A stretch of DNA of 64,000 bases. Origin: Candidatus Peribacteria bacterium RIFCSPHIGHO2_02_FULL_49_16. GTDB taxonomy: Bacteria > Patescibacteriota > Gracilibacteria > Peribacterales > Peribacteraceae. A program made the position numbers and the translations under genes. Every line of letters begins with the position of its first letter. Within the stretch, counting starts at the first letter, position 1. Positions 1 to 7,808 of the stretch are shown here, piece after piece. The notes beneath the pieces are model-generated. The model saw only the letters and a list, made by a program, of their open reading frames with translations. It had not been told where the DNA came from and made no database searches. The DNA is taken from contig MFXT01000023.1 in the NCBI GenBank assembly GCA_001788955.1, positions 1 through 64,000 of the forward strand. Reading direction: 5' to 3'.

Positions 1-120
1 GGCAATTTCAAGGTGTTCTCTGGCGGCCAACTGTCGCAGCTCCGTGAGCTGCGCTTCGATGGAGAGCGTCTGACGCTCCTCACTCTCCGATGATTTCCGT
101 GCGTAGAGGAAGTACTTCAT
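1..120 (-). CDS. Serine recombinase, N-terminal 40 codons (partial, runs off left edge)
   Basis: Reading leftwards from an ATG at 120, the frame stays open to base 1. The translation begins MKYFLYARKSSESEERQTLS, which carries the Y-x-R-x-S signature of serine recombinases; the Ser of YARKS is the expected nucleophile. The following LSIEAQLTELRQLA continues the resolvase N-domain as in large serine recombinases. These enzymes integrate or excise mobile DNA between att sites. The gene starts 8 bp from a 19-bp repeat (128-146) and points away from the restriction-modification genes, so it is probably the mobility gene of the island at 1-5,530. Only the N-terminus is visible, so catalytic completeness and C-terminal domains cannot be judged. 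Confidence 0.85.
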   Translation of the reverse strand, partial: MKYFLYARKSSESEERQTLSIEAQLTELRQLAAREHLEIA

Positions 121-127
121 GGGGTCA

Positions 128-146
128 GGAGAAAAAGTTTGCGTTT
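128..146. repeat. 19-bp repeat, left copy, just upstream of recombinase start
   Basis: The sequence GGAGAAAAAGTTTGCGTTT is a perfect inverted match to 386-404. Read towards the recombinase it lies 7 bp before that gene's ATG. The partner lies 6 bp before the methyltransferase ATG in the opposite direction, so both divergent genes share the same upstream sequence. Confidence 0.9.
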
Positions 147-222
147 GGCGGCAATGGGCAAACGCTGCGGCCGCAAGCCACGAAGGGGTGGCGCGTACTG
201 CTCCAAAACCCGCGATTTCGCA

Positions 223-332
223 ATTGGCAGGCTGCGTTCGCAAAAATTCGAACAGATTTTAGCACCTCCGGCTGCGGCAGCTGAAATTTTGGGGGCACCA
301 GCCGCCGCAGCTCCGACGACCGGCCGTTTCGG
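223..332. repeat. 110-bp island repeat, left copy
   Basis: This 110-bp segment is the reverse complement of 5415-5524 with only two mismatches seen by eye. It contains internal dyads, such as the GTTCG/CGAAC arms around a short A/T loop and GC-rich CAGC/GCTG arms, so a folded RNA or DNA structure is plausible. Neither strand holds a recognisable protein. It lies in the spacer between the recombinase and the methyltransferase. Confidence 0.9.
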
Positions 333-385
333 AAAACCGCCAAAGAACCCGGAAAACGATCGGCTCGAACGTTCTTCGGTCCGCT

Positions 386-404
386 AAACGCAAACTTTTT
401 CTCC
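386..404. repeat. 19-bp repeat, right copy, just upstream of methyltransferase start
   Basis: AAACGCAAACTTTTTCTCC is the perfect inverted partner of 128-146. The pair encloses about 240 bp that includes the 110-bp repeat. No other function is visible; a recombination site or shared leader is possible. Confidence 0.9.
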
Positions 405-410
405 TCATTC

Positions 411-1748
411 ATGACGGAACTTTACCATGAAGAGATGAGTGTACAAACGTACACCACAACATTTCGTTGGGCACCGCAGCACCAAATTCTGGCAGGAATG
501 GCTAAAGATCGTTATGCTCTGTTCAACTTAGTAAAACGCATTCTTGAATTTTCTATGTACGATAATGCTGTTGCACAAAGGGTCGCTCAACAATACAAGC
601 AAAAACCTCTTACGGATTTTGCGAGTATCAACTCCCGCACTGATTTACATGTACTTAACTTAAATTGGAGAGAGAGGGATTTGCCCGAGTTCATTCGCAC
701 GAAACATGTGCATAGACTTCACCCGTATCTTGGAAAGTTTATCCCACAGCTTGTTGAGATTTTTCTACGGAAGTTCAAACCAGAGGTAGTTTATGACCCC
801 TTCTGTGGTTCGGGAACGACTCTCGTTGAGGCGAATGCTCTAGGTATTGATGCAATTGGAACCGATATATCTGCATTTAACGTTCTGCTTTCCAAAGCCA
901 AAACAGATAAATACGACATCGGTGTTTTGGAAAAAGATATTTACGATATTTTGAGAAGGTTATCGACTTACAAAACGAAATTTGAGGGTGATGCGAGGGT
1001 GAGAAAGATGTTGTCTACAAATAACAGTTACTTGAATGAATGGTTTGCAGATCAAACAAGGAGAGAGCTTTTGTGTTATTCAAAACTCATCAAAGATTAC
1101 AAATACCAAGATCTTATGAGAATCATCCTTTCACGGTCAGCAAGGTCAGCAAGATTAGTTACTCATTTTGACTTGGATTTTCCCAAGAAACCCCAGCGCG
1201 AATCTTATTTTTGCTACAAACACGGGCGTACATGTTCACCAGTGCAAGAAGCTTACAAATTTCTGCACCGTTACACTATTGACACACTAGAGCGCGTGAA
1301 AGATTTTTCCGCAATTCGAACAGAGGCAGATGTGAAAGTCATTCATGGAGACTCAAGGGAGGTACCCCTGCCCAATGGGATCGATATGGTGTTTACCTCA
1401 CCGCCATATGTGGGATTGATCGATTACCATGAACAGCACAAGTATGCGTATGAATTGATCGGCTTGAAAAACAATGAAACAAGAGAGATCGGTGCAGCGA
1501 AAGATGGCCAATCAGAGAGTGCCAGGCAAAAGTACATCGATGGCATTAATCAAGTACTTCTTCACACGAGGGACCACATGGCTCCAAAGGGAATCATGGC
1601 GATTGTCGTGCACGATAAATGCAACCTGTACGATCCGAGCATTGTAGGCTTCAAAGCTGTAGGCAGGGTTGAGCGGCATGTGAATAGACGAACGGGCAGA
1701 AGAAGCGGGGCATTCTATGAGAGTATTCTTATTTGGCAAAAAGTATGA
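411..1748 (+). CDS. DNA methyltransferase (N4/N6 amino-methylase family) of a type II R-M system
   Basis: Probable modification enzyme that protects host DNA by transferring a methyl group from SAM to an exocyclic amino group. The 445-aa product has the SAM-binding motif DPFCGSGTTLVEA near residue 128 and the catalytic motif TSPPYVG near residue 330. TSPPY is typical of N4-cytosine and some N6-adenine methylases. About 200 residues separate motif I from motif IV and could hold the target-recognition region. The stop overlaps the next gene's ATG as ATGA, so methylase and nuclease are translationally coupled. ATG 411 is chosen because it directly follows the 19-bp repeat; a second Met at codon 9 is an alternative. 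The target sequence cannot be read from the gene, but the nuclease neighbour suggests a GGNCC-like site. Confidence 0.85.
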   Translation: MTELYHEEMSVQTYTTTFRWAPQHQILAGMAKDRYALFNLVKRILEFSMYDNAVAQRVAQQYKQKPLTDFASINSRTDLHVLNLNWRERDLPEFIRTKHVHRLHPYLGKFIPQLVEIFLRKFKPEVVYDPFCGSGTTLVEANALGIDAIGTDISAFNVLLSKAKTDKYDIGVLEKDIYDILRRLSTYKTKFEGDARVRKMLSTNNSYLNEWFADQTRRELLCYSKLIKDYKYQDLMRIILSRSARSARLVTHFDLDFPKKPQRESYFCYKHGRTCSPVQEAYKFLHRYTIDTLERVKDFSAIRTEADVKVIHGDSREVPLPNGIDMVFTSPPYVGLIDYHEQHKYAYELIGLKNNETREIGAAKDGQSESARQKYIDGINQVLLHTRDHMAPKGIMAIVVHDKCNLYDPSIVGFKAVGRVERHVNRRTGRRSGAFYESILIWQKV

Positions 1749-2557
1749 ATGCAAAGATTCGCAGTGAAATTAAGGGCTTTCTCGAAGGATTCATCCAAGG
1801 GATGATCAATGAGAAGACGGAGAACAATTTCGATCCCAAGAAATTACGACCCCTGAGAAAAAGTTCACCGAAGGGCGACCTGAAACCTTTTCACGAGTCA
1901 TTGCTACCGGATGGTCTACTAACAATCACAGAATTTGAGAGATCTTTTTCAACAAAACTTGGCACCACTTTTGAGGAGTGTGCGAGACTCATCGCCAATG
2001 ATTACCACAAAAGTGCTATCAGGGGTTACAGAGTTAAAGGAACTGTGACAGCAAAATCCATAAAGAGGATTGAAGAGATAGTCAGCAAAATTGGTAGTGG
2101 TGGGATGAAGAAGAATTTTCCCGACTATGTCGAGGAAGTTGTCGGGTACAGCAAAGTCGGAAGAGGAGCCGAACGCACAAGCATCGCCGATCTTTATATT
2201 GAAACGAAGAAAGGTGAGGAGTTGTACTTCGAAATAAAAAGCCCTAAGCCAAACAAGGGACAATGCTTGGAGGCAACAGGACGATTGCTACAAATCCACG
2301 CAATAAGGCATGCACAATATCCTCGCATGAAAGCATACTATGCAATGGCATATAACCCTTACGGGATCGAAAAATCAGTGTACAAGCATAGTTTCGTTGT
2401 GAACTACATGGATGTAAAAAATGAGGTTTTGATCGGCAAAGAGTTTTGGGATCTTATAGGTGGGCCTGGTACTTATGAGGAAGTATTGGGGATATATCAG
2501 GAAGTTGGTCGCGAGAAGGGGCCTGATCTGCTGGATCAGCTTGCTATGGGATATTAG
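1745..2557 (+). CDS. Type II restriction endonuclease, TdeIII-like
   Basis: Probable restriction enzyme paired with the upstream methyltransferase. The 270-aa product begins at the ATG of the ATGA overlap; a TTG 12 bp upstream is possible but less likely. The segment LLPDGLLTITEFERSFSTKL and the region around residues 140-170 (SIADLYIETK followed by YFEIKSPKPNKGQ) resemble the TdeIII/MjaII family. The D...ExK spacing fits a PD-(D/E)xK nuclease core: Asp of IADLYI, Glu and Lys of FEIKSP. Known members cut GGNCC. No signal peptide or membrane segment is present. The family call is from memory of conserved motifs; the nuclease fold assignment is firmer than the exact specificity. Confidence 0.7.
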   Translation: MNAKIRSEIKGFLEGFIQGMINEKTENNFDPKKLRPLRKSSPKGDLKPFHESLLPDGLLTITEFERSFSTKLGTTFEECARLIANDYHKSAIRGYRVKGTVTAKSIKRIEEIVSKIGSGGMKKNFPDYVEEVVGYSKVGRGAERTSIADLYIETKKGEELYFEIKSPKPNKGQCLEATGRLLQIHAIRHAQYPRMKAYYAMAYNPYGIEKSVYKHSFVVNYMDVKNEVLIGKEFWDLIGGPGTYEEVLGIYQEVGREKGPDLLDQLAMGY

Positions 2558-2625
2558 CTGTAATGGTGCCAACAAAGGATTGCGGGATGGTTTTCAGTCC
2601 TCTGTAAGTAAATTACACTGTTCGC

Positions 2626-5379
2626 ATGCATTCAGATGCCACTGGATATTTACGGGAATGGATTGAAAGCGACAAAATACCTCAGTGGCTGCGCAATTTA
2701 GTACATGAGATATTGGCTACACAATCAAGCTTGGAGGATGAGAACGTACTAGAAAGATTGTGTAACGCCCTTCTTATTGAAGAAGGCTTAAAAAGTGCAC
2801 CGCCGGTTGCACATAGACAAGAGATGACCAGTGGTTTAGTCAATCACCCCACTGAGGAACCCGATACGGAGACCAATAGTTCATTCACCATCACATCAAT
2901 CTCCGGCGTGGAAGGTGTGAATTTGTTGCGCAACGACCAAGCGCTAAATTTTAGCCCCTCACTTACGGTTGTTTACGGACTCAATGGGTCGGGCAAAACT
3001 GGTTACTTCCGTGTTCTCAATGCCATATCCGCACGTACGGCTGATAATAAAGAGGAGGACATAATCGGTAACATTTTTCTTGAAGAGCAGGCAGGCCTCA
3101 GTGCGCAGATTGGTTATAAACTGGGCAATGACGCACGGGCATATCATTGGAATGGCGAAAAAGGTGACTCATGCCTCAAAGATTTGGAGGTGTTTGATAC
3201 TGCGTTTTCTAGGGCGCACCTTTCCCGAAAGCAGAATGAGTTTCAAGTTACCCCTTTTCGCACCGGTTTATTTCCCATGGTTGCCGAAGGCATTGATAAA
3301 GTCCAAGCCACATTTGACGACATTGTTAAAGAGCGGCGAGATGAATACCAGAAAATACAGCAAGAGCTTTTGACCAAAGTTTCCCAGAGAGGAGCCGTGC
3401 ATAGTTTTGTTGAGCGTATGGACTTGCTTTCGGAAGAGGAGAGGGCGAACACATTGAAAGGTCTGCTTAAATGGACTACGGAGGATGTAAAAGCGTTAGA
3501 AGATAAAGGAACGGAATATCGCAAAGTCGTTGCCAAGGCTTCAGAGGAAGGTAAGAAGGGGCTACAAGTTCAACTCTCTGATTTAGGAAAGTTGTATGAA
3601 GCGCTTCTCAAAGTTTTGCAGCTCGTGCAAAAAGAGGAGATGAAAAATGCTAAAGATGCAATATCAAAATTGCTTGGTGCCAAAAAGAAAATGGAGGATG
3701 AAGCGCAGAAGTTAGAGGTACTCCAAACAATACCGTCTGGCGAATCGCCAGAGTGGAAAAGTTTTTTGGTAGCTGGAGAAACATATCGCCAAACTGCCGG
3801 TATCAATCCATATCCTTCTTCCGATACAACGTGCCTGTATTGTGGGCAGGATTTGGAGGAGCCGGCGCTTAAGCGTGTTCAAGCGTTCCAATCTTGGTTG
3901 TACAGCAAAGCTAGTGAGGAGTTGTCCACCGCAGAGGAAGAGCTTGCCAAGGCGGCCGCTACTTTCGGAAACGTGTGCACATTAGGACTTAGCGAAGCTG
4001 AAACAGAACGCCTCAAGGAGCTATTAGGCGAGGAAGTTTTTGGGAAGGCAGAGTCCTTTGTCGCCGCATGCGAAGAGCATAGAAAACAGGTTGAAGGGTA
4101 TTTGAAGGCATTGAAGTGGGGACAAGATATTGCCACTCCGGAAGATGGAATCACCCCCGTCATTTCAGGAAAAAAGAGTTCCACTGCCGAGGCGTTAAAG
4201 AATTTTGATTCTTTGGTGAAAGGTGCACAGGAAAAAGAACGCACCCTACAAAAGGAGATGCAGGAACTCCGTGACCGGCAACAATTTACTCTTATGAAAG
4301 AACAAATCCTTAAGTCGATGAAACACATCAGCTGGCTGCAAAGGGCAGAGAATATACAGTTTGAAGGTTACCGGCGCAGTTGTTCATTGCTGCGCACCAA
4401 AGCGGAGCGGGATTTATTGGGCACCACTTTTACAACACGGTTTGAAGTAGAAAAGAAAAAGCTACGCGTCCGCGTTCCTGTTGAAGTGAATATGCACACT
4501 TCCGATGCAGTTTCAGAGCGGCGCAAATCCATTGGCAATTGGAGGGGGAATATTGATGCGATTCTCAGTGAGGGCGAACAAAAGGCCATTTCGCTTGCTG
4601 ATTTCTTTGCAGAGCTTTCACTCAAGCGGAGCAGAGCTCCGATTGTTTTTGATGACCCCGTTACCAGTTTGGATGATGTACGCATGGAGCAGATTGCTAA
4701 GCGCTTGACAGAAGAGGTCAAGGCCGGCCGCCAAATCATCATTTTTACCCACTCTCGCGCCTTCTACTTTGCGCTCATGAGTGCTTTGCGTTGGCATGAA
4801 GATGAGACGTGCTACAAGAATCCCTATGCCAATGGTTGCGCTTTGTGTTGGGATACCGAGAATGTACCAAAGTGCACCAAGAAAAAACGGTGTCACAACA
4901 GTTACCAAATTATGGAATCCGGCGAATCAGTTGGTATTGTTATGCCGGAAGCATATGGAGATAACGTTCCAATTCTCATTGCCAAAACTGTGGAGGCTGC
5001 TGATAGAGGAGAAATATCGCCAGCATGTCATCACCTAAGAGAGGCAATAGAGCATTTTCTTGATGAAGTGGTATTGGCAAAGCTCCGTTCAAAATACTGG
5101 CCAGAGCGCCATGAGATAGATTGGAAAGCTACGGCCAAAGTACGACCTCTTTCTGATGAGGAGCGGGCATTAATTACCGAGGCATGGGGTGTTGCAAGCG
5201 GCAATACCCACCTTTCAGAAAGGCGGGGAAGTGTTTCTTCAACCGACATCAAAGAACATGCATCCAATCTCAAAGAACTCTATGACCAATGCGTCACATC
5301 ACCGGAAATTAAGAGTGTAACTGCAACCAAAGTGCAAGACGTAAAAGATGTTATGGTTAATTGTTCTCTTGAACAATAG
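2626..5379 (+). CDS. RloC/PrrC-like SMC-type ATPase, candidate anticodon nuclease
   Basis: Large ABC/SMC-type ATPase of 917 aa in the AAA_13 class. It has Walker A GLNGSGKT near residue 120, long coiled coils interrupted by CLYC (C403, C406), the ABC signature LSEGEQKA near 645, and Walker B IVFDDPVTSLDD near 670 followed by a TH switch. A CxxC in the coiled-coil apex is the zinc-hook feature separating RloC from PrrC. The C-terminal 190 residues hold a Cys cluster (CALC...C...C) and LREAIEHFLDEV, an R-x4-H motif of the HEPN RNase type, followed by a conserved-looking GNTHLSE. In RloC and PrrC the C-terminal domain cleaves tRNA anticodons when a linked R-M system is compromised. It lies 68 bp after the nuclease gene. 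ATPase class is sure; RNase activity is inferred. Confidence 0.8.
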   Translation: MHSDATGYLREWIESDKIPQWLRNLVHEILATQSSLEDENVLERLCNALLIEEGLKSAPPVAHRQEMTSGLVNHPTEEPDTETNSSFTITSISGVEGVNLLRNDQALNFSPSLTVVYGLNGSGKTGYFRVLNAISARTADNKEEDIIGNIFLEEQAGLSAQIGYKLGNDARAYHWNGEKGDSCLKDLEVFDTAFSRAHLSRKQNEFQVTPFRTGLFPMVAEGIDKVQATFDDIVKERRDEYQKIQQELLTKVSQRGAVHSFVERMDLLSEEERANTLKGLLKWTTEDVKALEDKGTEYRKVVAKASEEGKKGLQVQLSDLGKLYEALLKVLQLVQKEEMKNAKDAISKLLGAKKKMEDEAQKLEVLQTIPSGESPEWKSFLVAGETYRQTAGINPYPSSDTTCLYCGQDLEEPALKRVQAFQSWLYSKASEELSTAEEELAKAAATFGNVCTLGLSEAETERLKELLGEEVFGKAESFVAACEEHRKQVEGYLKALKWGQDIATPEDGITPVISGKKSSTAEALKNFDSLVKGAQEKERTLQKEMQELRDRQQFTLMKEQILKSMKHISWLQRAENIQFEGYRRSCSLLRTKAERDLLGTTFTTRFEVEKKKLRVRVPVEVNMHTSDAVSERRKSIGNWRGNIDAILSEGEQKAISLADFFAELSLKRSRAPIVFDDPVTSLDDVRMEQIAKRLTEEVKAGRQIIIFTHSRAFYFALMSALRWHEDETCYKNPYANGCALCWDTENVPKCTKKKRCHNSYQIMESGESVGIVMPEAYGDNVPILIAKTVEAADRGEISPACHHLREAIEHFLDEVVLAKLRSKYWPERHEIDWKATAKVRPLSDEERALITEAWGVASGNTHLSERRGSVSSTDIKEHASNLKELYDQCVTSPEIKSVTATKVQDVKDVMVNCSLEQ

Positions 5380-5389
5380 CAAGGGTTTA

Positions 5390-5415
5390 CCGCCAGAGAA
5401 CACCTTGAAATTGCC
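5390..5415. repeat. 26-bp fragment identical to recombinase codons about 31-39
   Basis: Bases 5390-5415 repeat, in inverted orientation, the recombinase coding sequence at the extreme left edge (1-26; AREHLEIA). The match ends at base 1 of the window, so it may be longer. It is joined directly to the 110-bp repeat and reads in frame into it. It looks like a recombination or deletion scar of a second recombinase copy. Confidence 0.85.
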
Positions 5416-5524
5416 CGAAACGGCCAGTCGTCGGAGCTGCGGCGGCTGGTGCCCCCAAAATTTCAGCCGCCGCAGCCGGAGGTGCTAAAATCTGTTCGAA
5501 TTTTTGCGAACGCAGCCTGCCAAT
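5415..5524. repeat. 110-bp island repeat, right copy (inverted)
   Basis: Reverse complement of 223-332 with two mismatches. With the left copy it brackets the three defence genes. The DNA from 5525 to 5579 is ordinary intergenic sequence leading to the copper cluster promoter. Confidence 0.9.
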
Positions 5525-5565
5525 CGACTCGCTTACCCGATCCTTCTCAAATCTCCATAAATCCT

Positions 5566-5571
5566 TATACT
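5566..5571 (+). promoter_or_regulatory. -10 box of the copper cluster
   Basis: TATACT ends 8 bp before the ATG at 5580, so the transcript would begin at or next to the start codon. No good -35 hexamer is seen at the standard distance. Confidence 0.5.
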
Positions 5572-5579
5572 GTCATCAA

Positions 5580-5990
5580 ATGCATCTGAAGATATTCGTC
5601 AGCCTCGGCTTTGCAGTCCATGCTCTTCTCGGCAACTTCTGCATGATGCCGATGGCGTTCGCGCAGGAAATGCCGATGCAGCATGAGGAACACATGGAAA
5701 TGGCAATGACACCATTGTCATTGATGTCGCCGATCCACTGCGATCATTGTGTAAAAGTGCAATCAAGTGGTGATCAATCAGAACGTTCGGTTGGGTGTGC
5801 CGGACATTGCTTTTCTCAAGCAAATGCCACAAAAGTAACTGCACAAAATTTCAACGCGCCGCACGTCGTGGCTGCTTCTCCAATACCGATCACCGTTGCG
5901 ATGACACCTCAAATACTTTCGATAGTCGCTCCACCCGCAACGACACTGCCTTTATCCATTCATATCGACACAATCGTCTTGAGAGTGTGA
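5580..5990 (+). CDS. Secreted Met/His/Cys-rich protein heading the copper cluster
   Basis: Not assigned to a family. The 136-aa product has a signal peptide ending near AFAQE (residues 1-29) and then a Met/His-rich stretch (MPMQHEEHMEMAM). Cysteine motifs follow in PIHCDHC and VGCAGHC, and the tail is Pro/Thr-rich and apparently unstructured. Such Met, His and Cys clusters are typical of extracytoplasmic copper- or silver-binding proteins. It is the first gene of a same-strand run containing CopZ- and CopA-like proteins and a multicopper oxidase, which supports a metal-binding role outside the membrane. No Shine-Dalgarno is visible. Function is inferred from composition and neighbours only. 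Confidence 0.7.
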   Translation: MHLKIFVSLGFAVHALLGNFCMMPMAFAQEMPMQHEEHMEMAMTPLSLMSPIHCDHCVKVQSSGDQSERSVGCAGHCFSQANATKVTAQNFNAPHVVAASPIPITVAMTPQILSIVAPPATTLPLSIHIDTIVLRV

Positions 5991-6028
5991 AAGAAAGGAA
6001 AACCTCTTACCTTTCTTCTCATATATCT

Positions 6029-7396
6029 ATGTCCGAATCCAAACATCTCCACGCAGAAATCCGCATTTCGGGGATGACGTGCGGCAGCTGCGAATTGCTC
6101 CTCGAACGAAAGATAAAAGCGGTATCCGGTGTTATCGATGTCCACGTCAATCATCGCAAGGGCATTGCCGTTATTACTGCACATCCCGATACTCTCCCAT
6201 CATCGCAGGACATTGAAAATATCATCCGAAAGGCAGGGTATGGCATCGGTGACAAAGTAGTACAAGAGACCGCATGCAAGATTATCGAACCGCCCCATCG
6301 CAAGTGGATGGAGATCGGTGGATCGCTCCTTATCATCTTCGCCCTCTACAAGCTCCTCCAAGCTTTTGATCTCGTATCACTTGCTCCTTCAACATCAGGC
6401 ACGCTTTCCATTGGCGGCATCTTTGTCATTGGTCTTGTTGCGGGAACCAGCAGCTGTCTCGCCGTCACGGGCGGACTTCTCCTTGCGCTCGCCGCGAAGC
6501 ACAATGATATCCACCAAGCGGAGACTCCGTGGCAAAAGTTCAAGCCGCTTCTGCATTTTAATGTCGGACGGCTCGCCTCGTATTTTGTTCTCGGCGGCCT
6601 CGTCGGACTCCTCGGCCAGTCAATTACGCTCTCGACGAAAATGTCGGGGTACATGAATATCGTCGTGGCATTCATTATGCTCTGGTTGGCGCTCACGATC
6701 CTCCGGGTCATTGCGAAGGGCAGCTTCCCCATCAGACCTCCAAAGAAACTTTCGCGCTGGATTGCAAACCTCTCGGAGAGTGATCATCCTCTGGCTCCCT
6801 TCACGCTCGGAGCAATGACATTCTTCTTGCCCTGCGGTTTCACGCAGTCATTGCAACTCGTCGCACTCGCATCTGGCAGCTTCCTCACCGGGGCGATGAC
6901 CATGCTTGTCTTCGCATTGGGTACGCTTCCATCCCTTGTAGGCTTGAGTGCGGTTTCCTCCACTGCCAAAGGAACATTCTCCCGTCTCTTTTTGCATTTC
7001 TCCGGCGCACTCGTCCTCATCTTGGCTCTCTTCAACCTCAATAGCGGCTTTGCGCTCACAGGCATCGATCTCTCTCGCATGTTCGTAAGCGCAAACCGGC
7101 AAGCGACCGCTTTGCTCCCAACCGTAAACGACGGCGTACAGGAAGTGGCAATGAAAGTGACATCGTACGGATACGAACCTCGCAATCTCACCATCAAAGC
7201 GGGGATGCCCGTCCGTTGGAAAATCGACGGAACGCAAGCTTTTGGATGTACCAGTGTGATGACTATTCCTTCATTGAATATCTTTAAGCCACTGCATCGG
7301 GGCGAGAATATCATCGAATTCACCGCGCCAAAGTCCGGGAAGCTCGCCTTCATGTGCTCGATGGGCATGGTACGCGGTTCCTTCACTGTTCTTTAA
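6029..7396 (+). CDS. HMA - TauE/SafE-like transmembrane - cupredoxin fusion protein
   Basis: Three-part 455-aa membrane protein. Residues 8-72 form a heavy-metal-associated domain with GMTCGSC (C18, C21). Residues about 95-345 hold six or more hydrophobic segments of the SafE/UreH/DsbD-like type, with conserved GLVAGTSSCLAVTGG and FFLPCGFTQ segments. Residues about 365-455 form a cupredoxin-like domain with GCTSVMTIP and a C-terminal CSMGMVRGSF metal loop. The layout suggests metal capture in the cytoplasm, movement through the membrane part and delivery to an outer cupredoxin; this is inference. ATG 6029 is used because upstream in-frame codons overlap the preceding gene. It lies 38 bp after gene 5580 and precedes small copper-related genes. 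Confidence 0.85.
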   Translation: MSESKHLHAEIRISGMTCGSCELLLERKIKAVSGVIDVHVNHRKGIAVITAHPDTLPSSQDIENIIRKAGYGIGDKVVQETACKIIEPPHRKWMEIGGSLLIIFALYKLLQAFDLVSLAPSTSGTLSIGGIFVIGLVAGTSSCLAVTGGLLLALAAKHNDIHQAETPWQKFKPLLHFNVGRLASYFVLGGLVGLLGQSITLSTKMSGYMNIVVAFIMLWLALTILRVIAKGSFPIRPPKKLSRWIANLSESDHPLAPFTLGAMTFFLPCGFTQSLQLVALASGSFLTGAMTMLVFALGTLPSLVGLSAVSSTAKGTFSRLFLHFSGALVLILALFNLNSGFALTGIDLSRMFVSANRQATALLPTVNDGVQEVAMKVTSYGYEPRNLTIKAGMPVRWKIDGTQAFGCTSVMTIPSLNIFKPLHRGENIIEFTAPKSGKLAFMCSMGMVRGSFTVL

Positions 7397-7417
7397 CCAT
7401 CTCTCCTCTCTTTTCTT

Positions 7418-7558
7418 ATGATTCCCCTCAATTGGCAAGAAATACCGCAGAAACAATCCAGTAGACGTTCCGGACTCTCATCGACGGGCAATCCTTGGTT
7501 CGGTGTCTCGCTGGGACTCATCGGAATCATTGTCGGATATCTGATCGGCACAGTCTGA
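7418..7558 (+). CDS. 46-aa single-span membrane peptide in the copper cluster
   Basis: A short reading frame starts at ATG 7418 and stops at TGA 7556-7558. The product has a polar, Gln/Ser/Arg-rich N-terminal half of about 26 residues, then one hydrophobic helix (WFGVSLGLIGIIVGYLIGTV) reaching the C-terminus. It sits 21 bp after the HMA-TauE-cupredoxin gene and 28 bp before the CopZ-like gene on the same strand, filling an otherwise empty gap. The spacing, start codon and single clean transmembrane helix support a real gene. It may be a small subunit or assembly factor of a neighbouring transporter. No family is recognised. Confidence 0.6.
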   Translation: MIPLNWQEIPQKQSSRRSGLSSTGNPWFGVSLGLIGIIVGYLIGTV

Positions 7559-7586
7559 CTCTTTAACCATTACCACTTTTCCTCTC

Positions 7587-7808
7587 ATGCTTACTACCAA
7601 AGTCTCCATCCCCGGCATTCACTGTGCAAGTTGCGCGGCAATGATTAAGGACGTAAGTGCGGATTTTCCCCAAGTGAAGAATGTCACTGTGGATATAGGG
7701 ACCAAGAATATCACTATAGAACACAGCGACGATTTTGATCTGTCTGCTTGGACAAAGGAGATCGAATCACTCGGTGATACGTATAAAGTTTTCTCGATTG
7801 CCGTATGA
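7587..7808 (+). CDS. CopZ-like heavy-metal-associated chaperone
   Basis: A 73-aa single HMA-domain protein with the ferredoxin-like pattern and metal loop GIHCASC near residues 10-16 (two Cys). Such proteins carry Cu(I) in the cytoplasm and hand it to P-type ATPases. Its TGA overlaps the ATG of the ATPase gene (ATGA at 7805-7808), which indicates translational coupling and a partnership with CopA. Length is standard for CopZ. Metal choice (copper rather than mercury or another soft metal) is inferred from the ATPase and the multicopper oxidase in the cluster. Confidence 0.88.
   Translation: MLTTKVSIPGIHCASCAAMIKDVSADFPQVKNVTVDIGTKNITIEHSDDFDLSAWTKEIESLGDTYKVFSIAV

Noticed and set aside
125-412. 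Open frame of 95 codons across the repeat region on the minus strand
   Set aside because: It is made of the 19-bp and 110-bp repeats, has no domain, and overlaps the methyltransferase start. The same peptide would recur at the right repeat by DNA identity only.
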